A stretch of DNA of 64,000 nucleotides from Sinorhizobium psoraleae (lineage in GTDB: Bacteria; Pseudomonadota; Alphaproteobacteria; Rhizobiales; Rhizobiaceae), in the NCBI RefSeq assembly GCF_013283645.1, contig NZ_JABEKV010000001.1, forward strand, positions 1 to 64,000. The letters run 5' to 3'. A program made the position numbers and the translations under genes. Numbering within the stretch: the stretch's first letter is position 1; each line of letters begins with the position of its first letter. This document shows positions 47,501 through 57,255 of this stretch, piece after piece. The notes beneath the pieces were generated by a model. That model searched no databases and was not told the DNA's origin. It saw nothing but the letters and a program-made list of their open reading frames with translations.

Positions 47501-48108
47501 CATCCGGGACGGGCATCGTCATCGACGATCCGGACAGCGAATCGATGGTCGCCTCGGCGCTTTTCACCGAAAAGGCGGCACCCAATCGCTCGCTGCTGCG
47601 CGGCGCAATCCTTCACCGCCTGCTGCAGGTTCTTCCATCGATCGATTCTGCGGAACGCCGGGCGGCCGCGGACCGCTATCTGCTTCGGTCGGTCCCACGC
47701 TGGCCCGAGCCGGAGCGTCAGGGGCTCGCCAATGCGGTGATCGATGTGCTGGAACACCCCGATCTGCAGACACTCTTTGCCGCGCACAGCCGGGCGGAAG
47801 TGTCGGTCATGGGAACGCTCGCGCTCGGCGCGCGTGAGTTCGCCGTGTCGGGCCGCATCGACCGGCTGGCCGTTTCCGTCGATACGGTCACGATTGCGGA
47901 CTTCAAGACGAATCGCCAGGTGCCAACGTCCCTGACCGAGATCCCGCCCACCTACCGAACGCAGCTTGCCATCTACCGTGAACTGCTGAAGCCGCTCTAT
48001 CCCGGGCGGCGGTTCCGCTGCGCGCTGATCTTCACCGAGGGACCGACGATCCAGATGCTTCCGGAGGCGATGCTGGACAGGAGCCTTGAAGAGCTCGCGA
48101 CAAAGTGA
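44533..48108 (+). CDS. addA: Double-strand break repair helicase-nuclease AddA
   Basis: AddA is the motor subunit of AddAB. The 1191-residue UvrD-type helicase has Walker [12 protein letters not shown] (42-48 core), motif Ia [12 protein letters not shown], motif [13 protein letters not shown], motif [13 protein letters not shown], motif [19 protein letters not shown] and motif [15 protein letters not shown]. The C-terminal nuclease has the catalytic pair in [20 protein letters not shown]. The first ATG at 44533 lies inside the end of addB, so translation is coupled; ATG 44542 is also possible. Confidence 0.95.
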   Translation: MMAMRDDTFGPSERTPGAWLDWTTERQSLASDPARSAWVSANAGSGKTHVLTQRVIRLLLAGFRPSAILCLTYTKAAASEMSNRVFERLAEWATLDDASLEKRIEVVEGARPSSVKIQQARRLFAAALETPGGLKIQTIHAFCEALLHQFPLEANVAGHFSVLDDRAAAVLLADARRALLTATTADDAELADAFATVLDLADDTGLERLLETIVANRTPIQAFLDRAAKRGGLETHLRASLTIAPGETAASVLAKAWPLAGLNGAALEQYLDLAAHKGGAKPSEFAEGLKAVAGLADPEERYRRLVGLFINGGGKPKADSTFLNAAMRREAPDLAPLVEQARDHIVACVDRLSIVRMYEATRAALTLAEKLNSDYEEIKKARSQLDFEDLINRTAALLARGDVGAWVHYKLDQGIDHILVDEAQDTSPTQWTIIQSLAADFFAGETARADERTIFAVGDEKQSIYSFQGARPERFSRESVVTERRVRAGGKYFSPIRLQLSFRSTVDVLSAVDTVFANEANAKGLSAQREAIVHASNRIGHPGAVDIWDVIAPEPTLAEEEWTAAFDATPERAPANILARRIAAVLDDWIGKETVIEKGVRRPMRPGDVIVLVRKRDAFVNALTRALKRRSNIPVAGADRLVLTSHIAIQDLMALGRFVLLPEDDLSLAALLKSPLFNLGEEDIFELAARRVEDESLWQRLRTLGAEEMSPYQEVVRTLAGYADLARHLLPHDFYARVLSVHGGRAAFLARLGSEVSDILDEFLTFALDHERSGLPGLQAFISTLEIEAPTVKREQDKERDEVRVMTVHAAKGLEAPVVFLVDGGGKAFNNQHVPDLRFFEKPRADGSVVTVPVWRAPGSGSNSLLNADNARLKALAEEEYRRLLYVGMTRAADRLVICGYRGQRENADTWHAMVQGTLAQDIKGRGTPAVFRAGGEEWTGHAWREAHPHVDAAVTDGALAEREHMASGLPAALSAPLPAPRRLPRPLTPSGTGIVIDDPDSESMVASALFTEKAAPNRSLLRGAILHRLLQVLPSIDSAERRAAADRYLLRSVPRWPEPERQGLANAVIDVLEHPDLQTLFAAHSRAEVSVMGTLALGAREFAVSGRIDRLAVSVDTVTIADFKTNRQVPTSLTEIPPTYRTQLAIYRELLKPLYPGRRFRCALIFTEGPTIQMLPEAMLDRSLEELATK

Positions 48109-48268
48109 GATACACGATATTGAAAATCCGGTGGCGACGCCTCACATGAGGCACAACATCTGGACACGCCGCGCCGCCCCGGTTCAAACAGAAAGGCGCG
48201 GTAACATTTTGAAGAACCGCAGGATCAGAGGTCGTGCGGTCGCCATTTCCGAAAGCAAGGAGCAGCAG

Positions 48269-48592
48269 ATGGCCACTGTGAAAGTCGATACCTCCAATTT
48301 TCAGCAGGAAGTCCTGAACTCGGCCGAGCCGGTCGTCGTCGATTTCTGGGCGGAATGGTGCGGTCCGTGCAAGATGATCGCGCCGAGCCTTGAGGAAATC
48401 GCAACGGAGCTCGCCGGCAAGGTCAAGGTCGCCAAGCTCAACATCGACGAAAACCCCGAGCTTGCCGCTCAGTACGGCGTACGCTCGATCCCGACGCTCG
48501 CCATGTTCAAGGCCGGTGAAGTGGCGGACATCAAGGTCGGTGCCGCTCCGAAGACCGCATTGACCTCGTGGATTTCGACTGCCGCAGCCTGA
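48269..48592 (+). CDS. trxA: Thioredoxin
   Basis: This 107-residue thioredoxin has the active-site WCGPCKM (Cys31, Cys34) after VVVDFWAEW, the cis-proline loop [13 protein letters not shown] and normal length. It is the general cytoplasmic disulfide reductant. AAGGAG lies seven bases before the ATG at 48269; the frame is open upstream but that part is not thioredoxin. It lies 160 bases after addA and ends at a bidirectional terminator. Confidence 0.97.
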   Translation: MATVKVDTSNFQQEVLNSAEPVVVDFWAEWCGPCKMIAPSLEEIATELAGKVKVAKLNIDENPELAAQYGVRSIPTLAMFKAGEVADIKVGAAPKTALTSWISTAAA

Positions 48593-48620
48593 GCTGCCAG
48601 GTTCCCAAGGAACCGAACTC

Positions 48621-48648
48621 AAAAAAGCCCGGCACGCCGGGCTTTTTT
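48621..48648. terminator. Bidirectional terminator between trxA and folC
   Basis: AAAAAAGCCCGG, a CACG loop, and CCGGGCTTTTTT form a symmetric hairpin with an A-tract on one side and a T-tract on the other. It can end transcription of trxA on the plus strand and folC on the minus strand. Confidence 0.92.
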
Positions 48649-48690
48649 CTTATCTCGGATGGAGGGCGACAGGCCGAACGGGGCATGCCT

Positions 48691-50034
48691 TTATCGCGGC
48701 GGCGTGCCATTTTCGGAGAGTACGTCACCGACGAGATAAAGCGACCCGCCGATCAGGATGCGCGGCGGTACCGGATCCTCTTCGACAAGCTCTGCAATAA
48801 TCCCGAGCGCTTCTGCCACCGACGAGGTCGCGGTGGTCTCGAAGCCGACGGCGCCGGCATCCTCGGCAAGCGCCACAGGGTCGAGGCCGGAATCGGAGCC
48901 GTGGATCGGTACGGTGAAGACCTGCTCCGCAAGGTCGAGGAAGGCCTTGAAATAGCCGATCGGATCCTTGGTGTTGATCATGCCGATGATCAGGAACAAA
49001 GGCCGCGGCTCGCGCTCCTCGAAACTCGCCATCGCCTCGGCAATGACCTGCCCCGCACCCGGATTGTGTCCGCCATCGACCCAGATCTCGGCACCTGGCG
49101 GGCCATGATGCGAAAGCTTGCCGCCGCCTAACCGCTGCAGGCGCCCGGGCCATTCGACGCCGGCCAAGCCCTTTTCGATGGCCGCCTCTGGAATATCAAA
49201 GCCGGCCGCCCTGACCGCGCGGATGGCCGCGGCAGCGTTGGCATACTGGTGGCGGCCGGGCAGTCGTGGCAATGGCAGGTCCGCCAGTCCGCGTTCGTCC
49301 TGGAAGACGAGCCTGCCAAACTCCTCATGCGCCATGAAATCCTGGCCGTAAACGGACATCGGGCAGCCGAGACGCTCGGCTGTGGCGACAAGGACGTCGC
49401 GCACGCCGTCTTCCTCCTGGTGGCCGATCACCACCGGGCAGCCGCGCTTCATGATCCCCGCCTTTTCGGCGGCGATCAGTTCCACACGGTCGCCGAGATA
49501 GGACTGGTGGTCGAGCGAAATGGGCATGATGACGGAGACCGCCGGTCGGGCGATGACATTCGTCGCGTCGAACCGGCCACCAAGCCCGACCTCGATGATC
49601 GCGACGTCGGCGGGATGCTCGGCAAAGAGCAGGAAGGTGACCGCGGTAAGGATTTCGAAGACGGTGATGTGCTGACCGGCATTGGCCTCAGCCACCCGCC
49701 GCACCGCGTCGGCAAGCACCCGATCGCCGACAAGCGCACCCTTGCCGCCCTTGACGCCCAATCGATAGCGCTCGTGCCAGTTTACGAGATGCGGCGACGT
49801 GTGGACATGGACGCTCAGGCCCGCAGCCTCGAGGATCGCCCGCGAAAAGGCCGTGACCGACCCTTTTCCGTTGGTCCCTGCAACATGGATGACGGGCGGC
49901 AGCCGCTCATGCGGATTGCCAAGTGCGGCCAAAAGCCGGGTAATCCTGTCGAGCGACAGGTCGAACCCTTTTGGATGCAAGGCGAGAAGCTTCTCGATCT
50001 CCTGCGCCGCTTCGCTGACCTGCGTCGCCGTCAT
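48691..50034 (-). CDS. folC: Dihydrofolate synthase / folylpolyglutamate synthase
   Basis: FolC adds glutamate to dihydropteroate and to folates. The 447-residue Mur-ligase-like protein has the phosphate loop VIHVAGTNGKGSVTAF, the carbamylated-Lys region VGLGGRFDATNVI, DHQSYLGDRVELIAAEKAGI and the C-terminal WVDGGHNPGAG. It lies 107 bases after accD on the same strand, a usual arrangement for accD-folC. Confidence 0.96.
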   Translation of the reverse strand: MTATQVSEAAQEIEKLLALHPKGFDLSLDRITRLLAALGNPHERLPPVIHVAGTNGKGSVTAFSRAILEAAGLSVHVHTSPHLVNWHERYRLGVKGGKGALVGDRVLADAVRRVAEANAGQHITVFEILTAVTFLLFAEHPADVAIIEVGLGGRFDATNVIARPAVSVIMPISLDHQSYLGDRVELIAAEKAGIMKRGCPVVIGHQEEDGVRDVLVATAERLGCPMSVYGQDFMAHEEFGRLVFQDERGLADLPLPRLPGRHQYANAAAAIRAVRAAGFDIPEAAIEKGLAGVEWPGRLQRLGGGKLSHHGPPGAEIWVDGGHNPGAGQVIAEAMASFEEREPRPLFLIIGMINTKDPIGYFKAFLDLAEQVFTVPIHGSDSGLDPVALAEDAGAVGFETTATSSVAEALGIIAELVEEDPVPPRILIGGSLYLVGDVLSENGTPPR

Positions 50035-50141
50035 GTCAATCGCCTCGAAAAATCATCTGCCGGCACGCGATACCGACACAGTGTAAAGCGGTTTCCGCAT
50101 GCATGCCGCACCAAGTCAACCGAACCGAGCGGACGCGACGT

Positions 50142-51056
50142 CTAGGCGCGCGCCGCGACCGGCAAGGCGGATGCTTGCGGCCCAACCTCGCGCTTGGCGG
50201 CTTCAACCGGCTTCTTCATCAGAATCTTGAGGACGCGTGCAATGGTCGTCGGGATGTCATGCCGCTTGACCACCATGTCGACCATTCCATGCTCCAGAAG
50301 ATATTCGGACGTCTGGAAGCCTTCCGGCAGCTTCTCGCGCAAGGTCTGCTCGATCACCCGCTTTCCGGCGAAACCGATCTCCGCGCCGGGCTCGGCGATG
50401 TGAATGTCGCCAAGCATTGCGTAGGAAGCTGTCACGCCGCCCGTCGTCGGGTTGGTCAAGACGACGATGTAGGGAAGTCCTGCTTCCTTGAGCATGTTCA
50501 CTGCCACGGTCGTCCGCGGAAGCTGCATCAGCGACAGGATGCCTTCCTGCATGCGGGCGCCACCGGAGGCGGGAAAGATCACCAGCGGGCATTTTTCGGC
50601 GATCGCCCTTTCGAAGGCCTTCACGATCGCCTCGCCTGCCGCCATGCCGAGCGAGCCGCCGATGAAGTTGAACTCGTGCACGACGGCAACGAGTTTGACG
50701 CCCTGCACGAGGCCAAGACCGGCAACGATCGTATCCTCAAGCTCGGTTTTCGCACGGCTGTCACGCAGGCGATCGATGTATTTCTTCGAATCGCGGAACT
50801 TGAGCGGGTCCTGCGCCACCTTCGGCTGCGGCAGCGTTTCGTAGATCCCGCCGTCGAAAAGATCCTTCAACCGGGCTTTCGCCGGCATCTTCATGTGGAA
50901 GCCGGACTGCGGAATGACCCACTTGTTCTCTTCGAGATCGCGATGGAACACCATCTCGCCGGTTTCAGGGCACTTGATCCAGAGATTTTCCGGAACTTCC
51001 CTGCGACCCAGCATCGAATTGATCTTCGGCCGAACGTAGTTTGTGATCCAGTTCAC
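50142..51056 (-). CDS. accD: Acetyl-CoA carboxylase carboxyltransferase subunit beta
   Basis: AccD with AccA moves the carboxyl group from biotin to acetyl-CoA, the first step of fatty-acid synthesis. The 304-residue protein has the carboxyltransferase core with [16 protein letters not shown] and [15 protein letters not shown]. The N-terminal zinc-ribbon region is [18 protein letters not shown] with only Cys29; three of the four Cys of the E. coli CxxC-x15-CxxC finger are replaced (Thr, Ile and Ser). The start is GTG at 51056 with CAGGAG upstream. It lies 50 bases after trpA. Confidence 0.96.
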   Translation of the reverse strand: MNWITNYVRPKINSMLGRREVPENLWIKCPETGEMVFHRDLEENKWVIPQSGFHMKMPAKARLKDLFDGGIYETLPQPKVAQDPLKFRDSKKYIDRLRDSRAKTELEDTIVAGLGLVQGVKLVAVVHEFNFIGGSLGMAAGEAIVKAFERAIAEKCPLVIFPASGGARMQEGILSLMQLPRTTVAVNMLKEAGLPYIVVLTNPTTGGVTASYAMLGDIHIAEPGAEIGFAGKRVIEQTLREKLPEGFQTSEYLLEHGMVDMVVKRHDIPTTIARVLKILMKKPVEAAKREVGPQASALPVAARA

Positions 51057-51106
51057 TTATAAACTCCTGAAGAATTCCTTCGGGTTGTGCGCGTTAATCT
51101 GGGCAA

Positions 51107-51946
51107 TTATTCGGCTGCGGCGAGCCTTGCCGCCCGCACACCGGCCGAGAGGCCCATTACCAACGCTTCAACACCCGGAACCGTCGCATCGGTCGCCCGT
51201 CCCTCTTCCGTGAGGCTGGAGGCGATCTGATTGACGATGGCTGTGCCGACGACAACACCATCCGCCGATGCGCCGATCGCCCGCGCCTGTTCTGCCGTCT
51301 TGACGCCGAAGCCGACGCAAACGGGCAGTTGCGTGTGCGCCTTGATCCGCTCAACGGCGCCTGCAATCAGCGACGGATCCGGCAGGGCCGAACCGGTGAT
51401 GCCGGTCATCGAAACGTAGTATACGAAGCCGGACGTGTTTTCGAGCACCTTGGGCAGGCGGCGGTCATCGGTGGTCGGCGTCGCCAGGCGAATGAAATTG
51501 ATGCCCTTGTCCAGCGCGGGGATGCAGAGCTCGTCATCCATCTCCGGCGGCAGGTCGACGACGATCAGACCGTCGATACCGGCAGCGAGCGCGTCCGTCA
51601 GGAAACGATCGACGCCATAGATGTAGATCGGATTGTAGTAGCCCATCAGCACGATCGGTGTCTGCTGGTCGTCGCGGCGGAAGAGGCGCGCAAGCTCAAG
51701 GGTCTTGGCGAGGGTTTGGCCGGCCTTCAACGAACGTTGCCCGGCCAGCTGGATCGCCGGTCCGTCGGCCATGGGATCGGAAAAGGGCATGCCGAGCTCG
51801 ATCACGTCTGCGCCGGCCTTGGGCAGCGCCTTCATGATCGCGAGCGAGGTATCGAAATCCGGATCGCCGCCCATGAAATAGGTGACGAGGGCTGGTCGAC
51901 CCTCCGCCGTCACGTCGGCAAACCGTTTCTCCATGCGTGCGGTCAT
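51107..51946 (-). CDS. trpA: Tryptophan synthase alpha chain
   Basis: TrpA cleaves indole-3-glycerol phosphate to indole, which passes through a tunnel to TrpB. The 279-residue barrel has the catalytic Glu in [17 protein letters not shown], the Asp-containing loop [10 protein letters not shown], and phosphate loop [10 protein letters not shown]. It starts five bases after the trpB stop, so its ribosome site lies in the end of trpB. Confidence 0.97.
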   Translation of the reverse strand: MTARMEKRFADVTAEGRPALVTYFMGGDPDFDTSLAIMKALPKAGADVIELGMPFSDPMADGPAIQLAGQRSLKAGQTLAKTLELARLFRRDDQQTPIVLMGYYNPIYIYGVDRFLTDALAAGIDGLIVVDLPPEMDDELCIPALDKGINFIRLATPTTDDRRLPKVLENTSGFVYYVSMTGITGSALPDPSLIAGAVERIKAHTQLPVCVGFGVKTAEQARAIGASADGVVVGTAIVNQIASSLTEEGRATDATVPGVEALVMGLSAGVRAARLAAAE

Positions 51947-51951
51947 GATCG

Positions 51952-53172
51952 TTATTGCCCCATACCCAGAATTTTGCCGACCGTGAAAATGTCCTTGTCG
52001 CCGCGACCGGAGAGATTCATCAGGATGATCTCGTCCTTGCCCATCTTCGGCGCCCGCTTGATGACCTCGGCCAGCGCATGCGATGGTTCGAGCGCCGGAA
52101 TGATGCCTTCGAGCCGCGTCAGCGTCTGGAAGGCTTCGAGCGCCTCATGATCCATGATCGGGACATATTCGACGCGGCCGATATCGTTCAGCCAGGCATG
52201 TTCCGGCCCGATGCCAGGATAGTCGAGACCGGCCGAGATCGAATGCCCTTCCTTGATCTGGCCGTCGCCGTCCTGAAGCAGATAGGTGCGGTTGCCGTGC
52301 AGGACTCCCGGCGAGCCGGCCGTGATCGAGGCGCAATGCTCGTCGCCTTCAAGCCCCTTGCCGCCGGCTTCGACGCCGACGATCTTGACGCCCTCGTCAT
52401 CCAGGAACGGATGGAAGATGCCGATCGCATTGGAGCCACCGCCGACCGCCGCGATGACGAGATCGGGAAGCCGGCCTTCGGCTGCGAGAATCTGCTCCTT
52501 TGCCTCCTGGCCGATGACGGACTGGAAGTCGCGGACCATTTCCGGATAGGGATGCGGACCGGCGGCGGTGCCGATCAGATAATAGGTGCTGTCGACATTC
52601 GTGACCCAGTCGCGCAGCGCCTCGTTCATCGCATCCTTGAGCGTGCCGTGGCCGGCCGTTACCGGTTTCACCTCGGCACCGAGAAGCTTCATGCGAAACA
52701 CATTCGGCGCCTGCCGTTCGACGTCGGTCGCGCCCATGTAGACAACGCACGGCAGGCCGAAGCGGGCGGCGACAGTCGCGGAGGCGACGCCATGCTGACC
52801 CGCGCCGGTCTCGGCGATGATCCGCGTCTTGCCCATGCGCTTGGCGAGCAGGATCTGGCCGATGCAATTGTTGATCTTGTGGGAGCCCGTGTGGTTCAGC
52901 TCCTCGCGCTTGAAATATATCTTCGCGCCGCCGAGTTCGGCCGTCAGGCGCTCCGCGAAATAAAGCGGGCTCGGCCGTCCGATGTAGTGCGCCCCAAGCT
53001 TTTCAAGCTCGGCCTTGAAGGCCGGATCCGTCTTTGCCTTGTTCCATTCATCCTGAAGGTCGAGGATCAGCGGCATCAGCGTTTCGGCGACGAAACGGCC
53101 ACCAAAGATACCGAAGCGGCCTTCCTCGTCGGGTCCGGCTCTGAAGGAGTTCAGTTTAGGCGCCTCGTTCAC
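51952..53172 (-). CDS. trpB: Tryptophan synthase beta chain
   Basis: TrpB makes tryptophan from indole and serine with pyridoxal phosphate. The 406-residue protein has the PLP Lys in [15 protein letters not shown], the substrate loop [10 protein letters not shown] and the phosphate-binding [13 protein letters not shown]. The GTG start at 53172 overlaps the trpF stop in a GTGA, so translation is coupled to trpF. Confidence 0.97.
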   Translation of the reverse strand: MNEAPKLNSFRAGPDEEGRFGIFGGRFVAETLMPLILDLQDEWNKAKTDPAFKAELEKLGAHYIGRPSPLYFAERLTAELGGAKIYFKREELNHTGSHKINNCIGQILLAKRMGKTRIIAETGAGQHGVASATVAARFGLPCVVYMGATDVERQAPNVFRMKLLGAEVKPVTAGHGTLKDAMNEALRDWVTNVDSTYYLIGTAAGPHPYPEMVRDFQSVIGQEAKEQILAAEGRLPDLVIAAVGGGSNAIGIFHPFLDDEGVKIVGVEAGGKGLEGDEHCASITAGSPGVLHGNRTYLLQDGDGQIKEGHSISAGLDYPGIGPEHAWLNDIGRVEYVPIMDHEALEAFQTLTRLEGIIPALEPSHALAEVIKRAPKMGKDEIILMNLSGRGDKDIFTVGKILGMGQ

Positions 53173-53843
53173 GTCTTGCTCCCTGCTCGCGTCCGCTCGC
53201 CGTCTGCCCGGCGAACGGCATCGAAAAATGCTTCCATGAGCTTCAAATCCTTGACGCCCGGCGCGCTCTCGACGCCGGAGGAAATGTCGACCGCCCGCGC
53301 GCCGGTCAGCGCCAGAGCTTCGCCGATGTTGTTTGCATTCAATCCACCGGAAAGCATGTAATCGACGCCGCCGTCAAGCGCGTCGAGCAGCCGCCAGTCG
53401 AACGAAACGCCGTTGCCGCCCGGCAGGTCGGAACCCGCCGGCGGCTTGGCGTCGAAAAGAAAGCGATCCGCAATGCCGAGATAGGGTTCGATCCGGTCGA
53501 GGTCGGATGCCTCGCGTATCGACAAGACCTTCATGACGGGAAGGCCATAAACCGCCTTGATGGAAAGCACCCTGTCGGGACTTTCGGAACCGTGAAGCTG
53601 CAGGATGTCGGGCTTGAGGGCGGAAACTATCTCGTCGAGTTCATCATTGTCCGCGTCGACCGTCACCGCCACGGTCTTTGCGCGGCCGCGAATGCGCTCG
53701 GCGATACGGCCGGCATCGTCCGGTTCGATATTGCGCGGGCTCTTGGGAAAGAAGATGAAGCCTGTATGCGATGCGCCAAGCGCCACCGCGCGCTCCGCAG
53801 CCTCCGCGGTCCTCAGCCCGCAAATCTTCACGTCAGTTTTCAT
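53169..53843 (-). CDS. trpF: Phosphoribosylanthranilate isomerase
   Basis: TrpF isomerises phosphoribosylanthranilate to CdRP. The 224-residue barrel has the catalytic Cys in [12 protein letters not shown], the loop [12 protein letters not shown], the general acid Asp in LFDAKPP and the phosphate segment [11 protein letters not shown]. It heads the trpF-trpB-trpA-accD-folC run on the minus strand. Confidence 0.96.
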   Translation of the reverse strand: MKTDVKICGLRTAEAAERAVALGASHTGFIFFPKSPRNIEPDDAGRIAERIRGRAKTVAVTVDADNDELDEIVSALKPDILQLHGSESPDRVLSIKAVYGLPVMKVLSIREASDLDRIEPYLGIADRFLFDAKPPAGSDLPGGNGVSFDWRLLDALDGGVDYMLSGGLNANNIGEALALTGARAVDISSGVESAPGVKDLKLMEAFFDAVRRADGERTRAGSKT

Positions 53844-53897
53844 GGGAAGCGACCTTGCACGAAATGTCGCCCGAGTCGAGCCAAAACGTTGCGTCGC

Positions 53898-54004
53898 CTA
53901 CAGCGCCGCGCGCCAAAATATGACGGGCAATAGACGCTGCAGCATCTTAAACTCGCTGCATAATTTTGGCCCTAAGTCGATTCCGATTTAAGAAATTATG
54001 CAGC
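53898..54004 (-). repeat. Palindromic repeat family A, full copy between trpF and the YqaE gene
   Basis: Read on the minus strand it runs CTGCATAATTTCTTAAATCG-GAAT-CGACTTAGGG, then TTATGCAGCGAGTTTAAGATG, CTGCAGCGTCTATTGCCCG and GCGCGGCGCTGTAG. It matches the copy at 36371-36473 along its length with mismatches and lies in the divergent gap upstream of both flanking genes. Confidence 0.75.
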
Positions 54005-54078
54005 AAGCACGACCGGCGCAACGTTGCGGCACGGCCAGCTTCTCACCATATGCATTCTACCACAACGGAGAAGGAATT

Positions 54079-54273
54079 ATGCGTCTGCTGATCGCCCTCA
54101 TTCTGCCCTGGCTGCAGTTTTTCACGATCGGTCGGCCCTTTGCGGGCATCATCTGCCTCATTCTGCAGATCACACTGATCGGTTGGATTCCGGCGGCGAT
54201 CTGGTCGGTCTACGCGCTCAGCCAGTACAAGACGGACCAAAAGATCAAGGCGGCGCTCAACGGCCGCGCCTGA
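54079..54273 (+). CDS. YqaE/Pmp3 family small membrane protein
   Basis: This 64-residue protein has two hydrophobic helices: residues 3-30 (LIALILPWLQFFTIGRP then FAGIICLILQ) and 31-50 (ITLIGWIPAAIWSVYALSQY), with a short charged tail. This is the pattern of the YqaE/Pmp3 proteolipid family, which in yeast and plants affects membrane potential and salt tolerance; bacterial roles are not settled. GGAGAAGGA lies before the ATG at 54079, which is better than the longer open frame from 53998. Confidence 0.85.
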   Translation: MRLLIALILPWLQFFTIGRPFAGIICLILQITLIGWIPAAIWSVYALSQYKTDQKIKAALNGRA

Positions 54274-54331
54274 CCCATTGAAACCACGCAATCCGGACGG
54301 AAACCCGTGTCCCGGTTGCCCGGGGAACTGC

Positions 54332-55087
54332 TTAGCCGAAGTCTATCGCATGCAGCATGGTGCCGTTGCGCTTCAGCCAGTGCTTGGCGTCGCGGGTGTC
54401 GGGACACAATTTCTCGCAGAGCGCCCAGAAACCCGGTCCGTGGTTCATCTCCTGGAGGTGAGCAACCTCGTGCGCCGCGAGATAGGCGATAACCTTCGGC
54501 GGCGCCATCGCGATCCGCCAGGAGAAGCTCAAGTCACCTTCTGCGGAACAGGAACCCCAACGGCTGCGCGTGTCCTTGAGATTCAATGACCGCGCCCGGC
54601 GCCCGAGCCTACCGGTATAGACGGCAACGAGACGTTCGAGATCGTTGCGCGCCTCCTTCTTCAGAAAGTCGGCAATCCGCCGACCCAAATGTTCTTCCCC
54701 GCCGCTCACCCGCAAAACGCTCTCGTCGCCAAGCGTCAGGGCCTCCGTCAGACCGCGGATCCTGCCGGTCCTCTCGATGCGGTGGGCGACGCCGCGGATC
54801 AGGATGGAGCCCCCATCCTCGAGTTCGCTTTCACCGGAAAACCGCGCAAGCTTGGTCATCAGCCAGCCCTGATGGCGGTTCAGGAAGGCGTGGACTTCGC
54901 GCTCGGGCAGGCCCTCCGGGACGGTGAGCTTCAATGCCCGGCCGCCTGGCTCGATGCGAAGAGTCATCCGTGTAGCACGGGCATTCTGGCGGATGGTCAG
55001 CGGCAGAAGCTTGCCGGCGACCTCGATGTCGCGCGTGACATCTGCGGGAGATCCATCGTGGCGGCGCCGCTTGAGAGAAGGAAACAT
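54332..55087 (-). CDS. YgjP-like zinc metalloprotein (M48-type HExxH)
   Basis: This 251-residue protein belongs to the YgjP/DUF45 family. It has the conserved RSRWGSCSAEGDLSFSWR block (186-190 RWGSC) followed by the zinc motif HEVAHLQEMNHGPGFW, with His206, Glu207, His210 and His216 as likely metal ligands and base. The fold is related to SprT and M48 peptidases. E. coli YgjP has been linked to UTP pyrophosphatase activity; whether this protein is a peptidase or a phosphatase is unresolved. Confidence 0.87.
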   Translation of the reverse strand: MFPSLKRRRHDGSPADVTRDIEVAGKLLPLTIRQNARATRMTLRIEPGGRALKLTVPEGLPEREVHAFLNRHQGWLMTKLARFSGESELEDGGSILIRGVAHRIERTGRIRGLTEALTLGDESVLRVSGGEEHLGRRIADFLKKEARNDLERLVAVYTGRLGRRARSLNLKDTRSRWGSCSAEGDLSFSWRIAMAPPKVIAYLAAHEVAHLQEMNHGPGFWALCEKLCPDTRDAKHWLKRNGTMLHAIDFG

Positions 55088-55175
55088 GGCGCCTTTCTAT
55101 CCGATTCGCGGATCATTCGCAGCAGCGGTTGGTTATCCGGCGTTTCATGTGAAACGCCGGATAAGTGCTTTCGGC

Positions 55176-55601
55176 TCAGCTTGTCTCGGAACCGGCGGAC
55201 GGAGCGGGGCCGCCGTTCTTGCGCTCGCGCATGAAGCGGTCGAACTCGTCCTGGTCCTTGGCGCGGCGAAGTTCGCGCACATAGGCGTCGAATTCCTCGC
55301 GCATTTCGTCGAGCTTGCGGCGTTCCTCATCGAGGCGGGCAAGTTCCGCTTCACGCCAATCGTCGAAAGCGACGTTGCCGGTGCGATGATGCGCCCAGTG
55401 CTGACGGCGGTTGCGCCGGAAGCCGGCGCACATGCGATCCACGCTGCCGTTGGCGTTCTTCTTGAACGCCCTCAGCTTTTCGCCGAAGAGGATATACGCG
55501 AGCATTGCCAGGCCAAGCGGCCAGAACACAACGAAGCCGAGCACCATCAACGCAATGGTCGCGGGCGTCCAGTCCGGACGGATCAATGCAGATTGGTTCA
55601 T
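55176..55601 (-). CDS. DUF2852 membrane protein
   Basis: The 141-residue protein is of the DUF2852 family, common in alphaproteobacteria. One transmembrane helix lies near residues 12-38 (ALMVLGFVVFWPLGLAML), followed by a basic stretch and a strongly charged C-terminal coiled coil (ARLDEERRKLDEMREEFDAY) that continues to RFMRER. GAGGAA lies eight bases before the ATG at 55601, so the GTG two codons upstream is less likely. Its function is unknown. Confidence 0.85.
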   Translation of the reverse strand: MNQSALIRPDWTPATIALMVLGFVVFWPLGLAMLAYILFGEKLRAFKKNANGSVDRMCAGFRRNRRQHWAHHRTGNVAFDDWREAELARLDEERRKLDEMREEFDAYVRELRRAKDQDEFDRFMRERKNGGPAPSAGSETS

Positions 55602-55767
55602 CTTCACGATTCCTCGCAGTCAGCGGGCCGCCCATCGCGACCCGATGAAAACGATGTGGGAAAGGCCTACCGTCGCTGCAAGACTTTCGGTGTCGGAATC
55701 GGACAAGATCTTGACTCTACACCGGCAAAAACGACCTCGCACGGCCGAAAAGCGGAATCGTCTCCCG

Positions 55768-57042
55768 TCAGGCCGACTTGCCGCCCTTGATGAGCTGCTT
55801 GACCGGCGGCGCGCGACGCGAGTGCTCCCGCTGGAAAGCGACGATGCGCGGCGCGATCTCGCGGCGGAAGCGCGATCCGTTGAAGACGCCGTAATGTCCG
55901 ACATCCGGCTGCATGTAATGCAGGCGCATATGCTCCGGGATGTTGGTGCAGATCGTCTGCGCGGCCTTCGTCTGGCCGACGCCGGAAATGTCGTCGTTTT
56001 CGCCCTCCACCGTCAGAAGCGCCACCTTGCGGATGGCCGACGGGTCGACGCGCCGTCCGCGGTGCATCATCTCGCCCTTCGGCAAGGCATGCTGCATGAA
56101 GACGACCTGCACGGTCTGGAGGTAAAACTCCGCCGTCAGATCCATGACCGCCAGATACTCGTCGTAGAAATCGCGGTGCTTGTCGGCGGCATCACCGTCG
56201 TTCTTGACGAGATGCGCGAAGAATTCCTTGTGGGCGATCAGGTGCCGATCGAGATTCATCGACATGAAGCCGGAGAGCTGCAGGAAGCCCGGATAGACCA
56301 TGCGCATGAAGCCCGGCTGCGGCCACGGAACGGGCATGATGACATTGTCGCGGAACCATTCGATGGAGCGCTCTTCCGCCAGTTGATTGACCGCCGTCGG
56401 ATTGATGCGGGTGTCGATCGGGCCGCCCATCAGCGTCATCGACGCTGGCGCAAGGGGGTCTTCCGCCGCTTCCATCAGCGAAACCGCGGCCAGGACCGGC
56501 ACCGCCGGTTGACAGACGCCGATCACATGGGTGTCGGGTCCAAGGTAGTGCAGCATCTGGGTGACGTAGTCGATATAGTCGTCGAGATCGAACGTGCCTT
56601 CGGCTAAGGGCACCATCCGGGCATCGATCCAGTCGGTGATGTAGACATCTGCATGCGGCAGCAGCGCTTCGACCGTCCCGCGCAGCAGCGTGGCGTAATG
56701 CCCGGACATCGGCGCGACGATCAGAACCTTGTGGTCCGGCGTTCTTCCCTTCGGAAGGGAGCGCTCGAAGTGGATGAGATTGCAGAAAGGCGCGCGCCAG
56801 ACGATCTTCTCGTGAACCGCCACAGGTTGCCCGTCGACGATCGTTTCCGGAAGGCCGAATTCCGGTTTGCCGTAGCGCCGCGTGGCGCGCTCGAAAACCT
56901 CCAGCCCCGCAGCCGCAGCACGACCGAAATAGGTGTGCGAGACGGGATTCATCGGATTGTTGAAGGCGAGGCGCAGCGCATCCGCGGCCGTACGCCACGG
57001 GGCCATCATGGCATGGTTCAATTCGTAAAGCTGGTAGAACAT
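55768..57042 (-). CDS. phaZ: Intracellular polyhydroxyalkanoate depolymerase
   Basis: PhaZ degrades stored poly-3-hydroxybutyrate granules. The 424-residue protein starts MFYQLYELNHAMMAPWRTAA, typical of the intracellular depolymerase family, and has an alpha/beta-hydrolase core with the unusual Cys nucleophile in VIGVCQPAVPVL (Cys177) instead of a Ser lipase box. The C-terminal His region is DVGHYGVFNGSRFR. A start 33 bases further upstream exists but is not conserved in type. No PHA synthase gene is in the window. Confidence 0.94.
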   Translation of the reverse strand: MFYQLYELNHAMMAPWRTAADALRLAFNNPMNPVSHTYFGRAAAAGLEVFERATRRYGKPEFGLPETIVDGQPVAVHEKIVWRAPFCNLIHFERSLPKGRTPDHKVLIVAPMSGHYATLLRGTVEALLPHADVYITDWIDARMVPLAEGTFDLDDYIDYVTQMLHYLGPDTHVIGVCQPAVPVLAAVSLMEAAEDPLAPASMTLMGGPIDTRINPTAVNQLAEERSIEWFRDNVIMPVPWPQPGFMRMVYPGFLQLSGFMSMNLDRHLIAHKEFFAHLVKNDGDAADKHRDFYDEYLAVMDLTAEFYLQTVQVVFMQHALPKGEMMHRGRRVDPSAIRKVALLTVEGENDDISGVGQTKAAQTICTNIPEHMRLHYMQPDVGHYGVFNGSRFRREIAPRIVAFQREHSRRAPPVKQLIKGGKSA

Positions 57043-57255
57043 GGGACGCGTACCCCTTGTTTCAATCAATGACAACGCCGCTCCCAGTCGGACGCAAGCT
57101 TGCGATTGTTTGTCTTGGTGTCCGCAATCGCCGCCAGACTACCACGTTTCTTGTGCAGTGCAACAAATATGCCCTTCTCGCTCCGGAACAAGGTGCTGCA
57201 AGAAATGTTACCGGATTCGCGACAGTGCGCCGGAAAGCCCGGCAAAGGCAAGTCC

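Noticed and set aside
41376-48108. AddA/AddB as a phage-defence or novel helicase-nuclease system
   Set aside because: All motifs and the gene order match the standard AddAB recombination enzyme of alphaproteobacteria.
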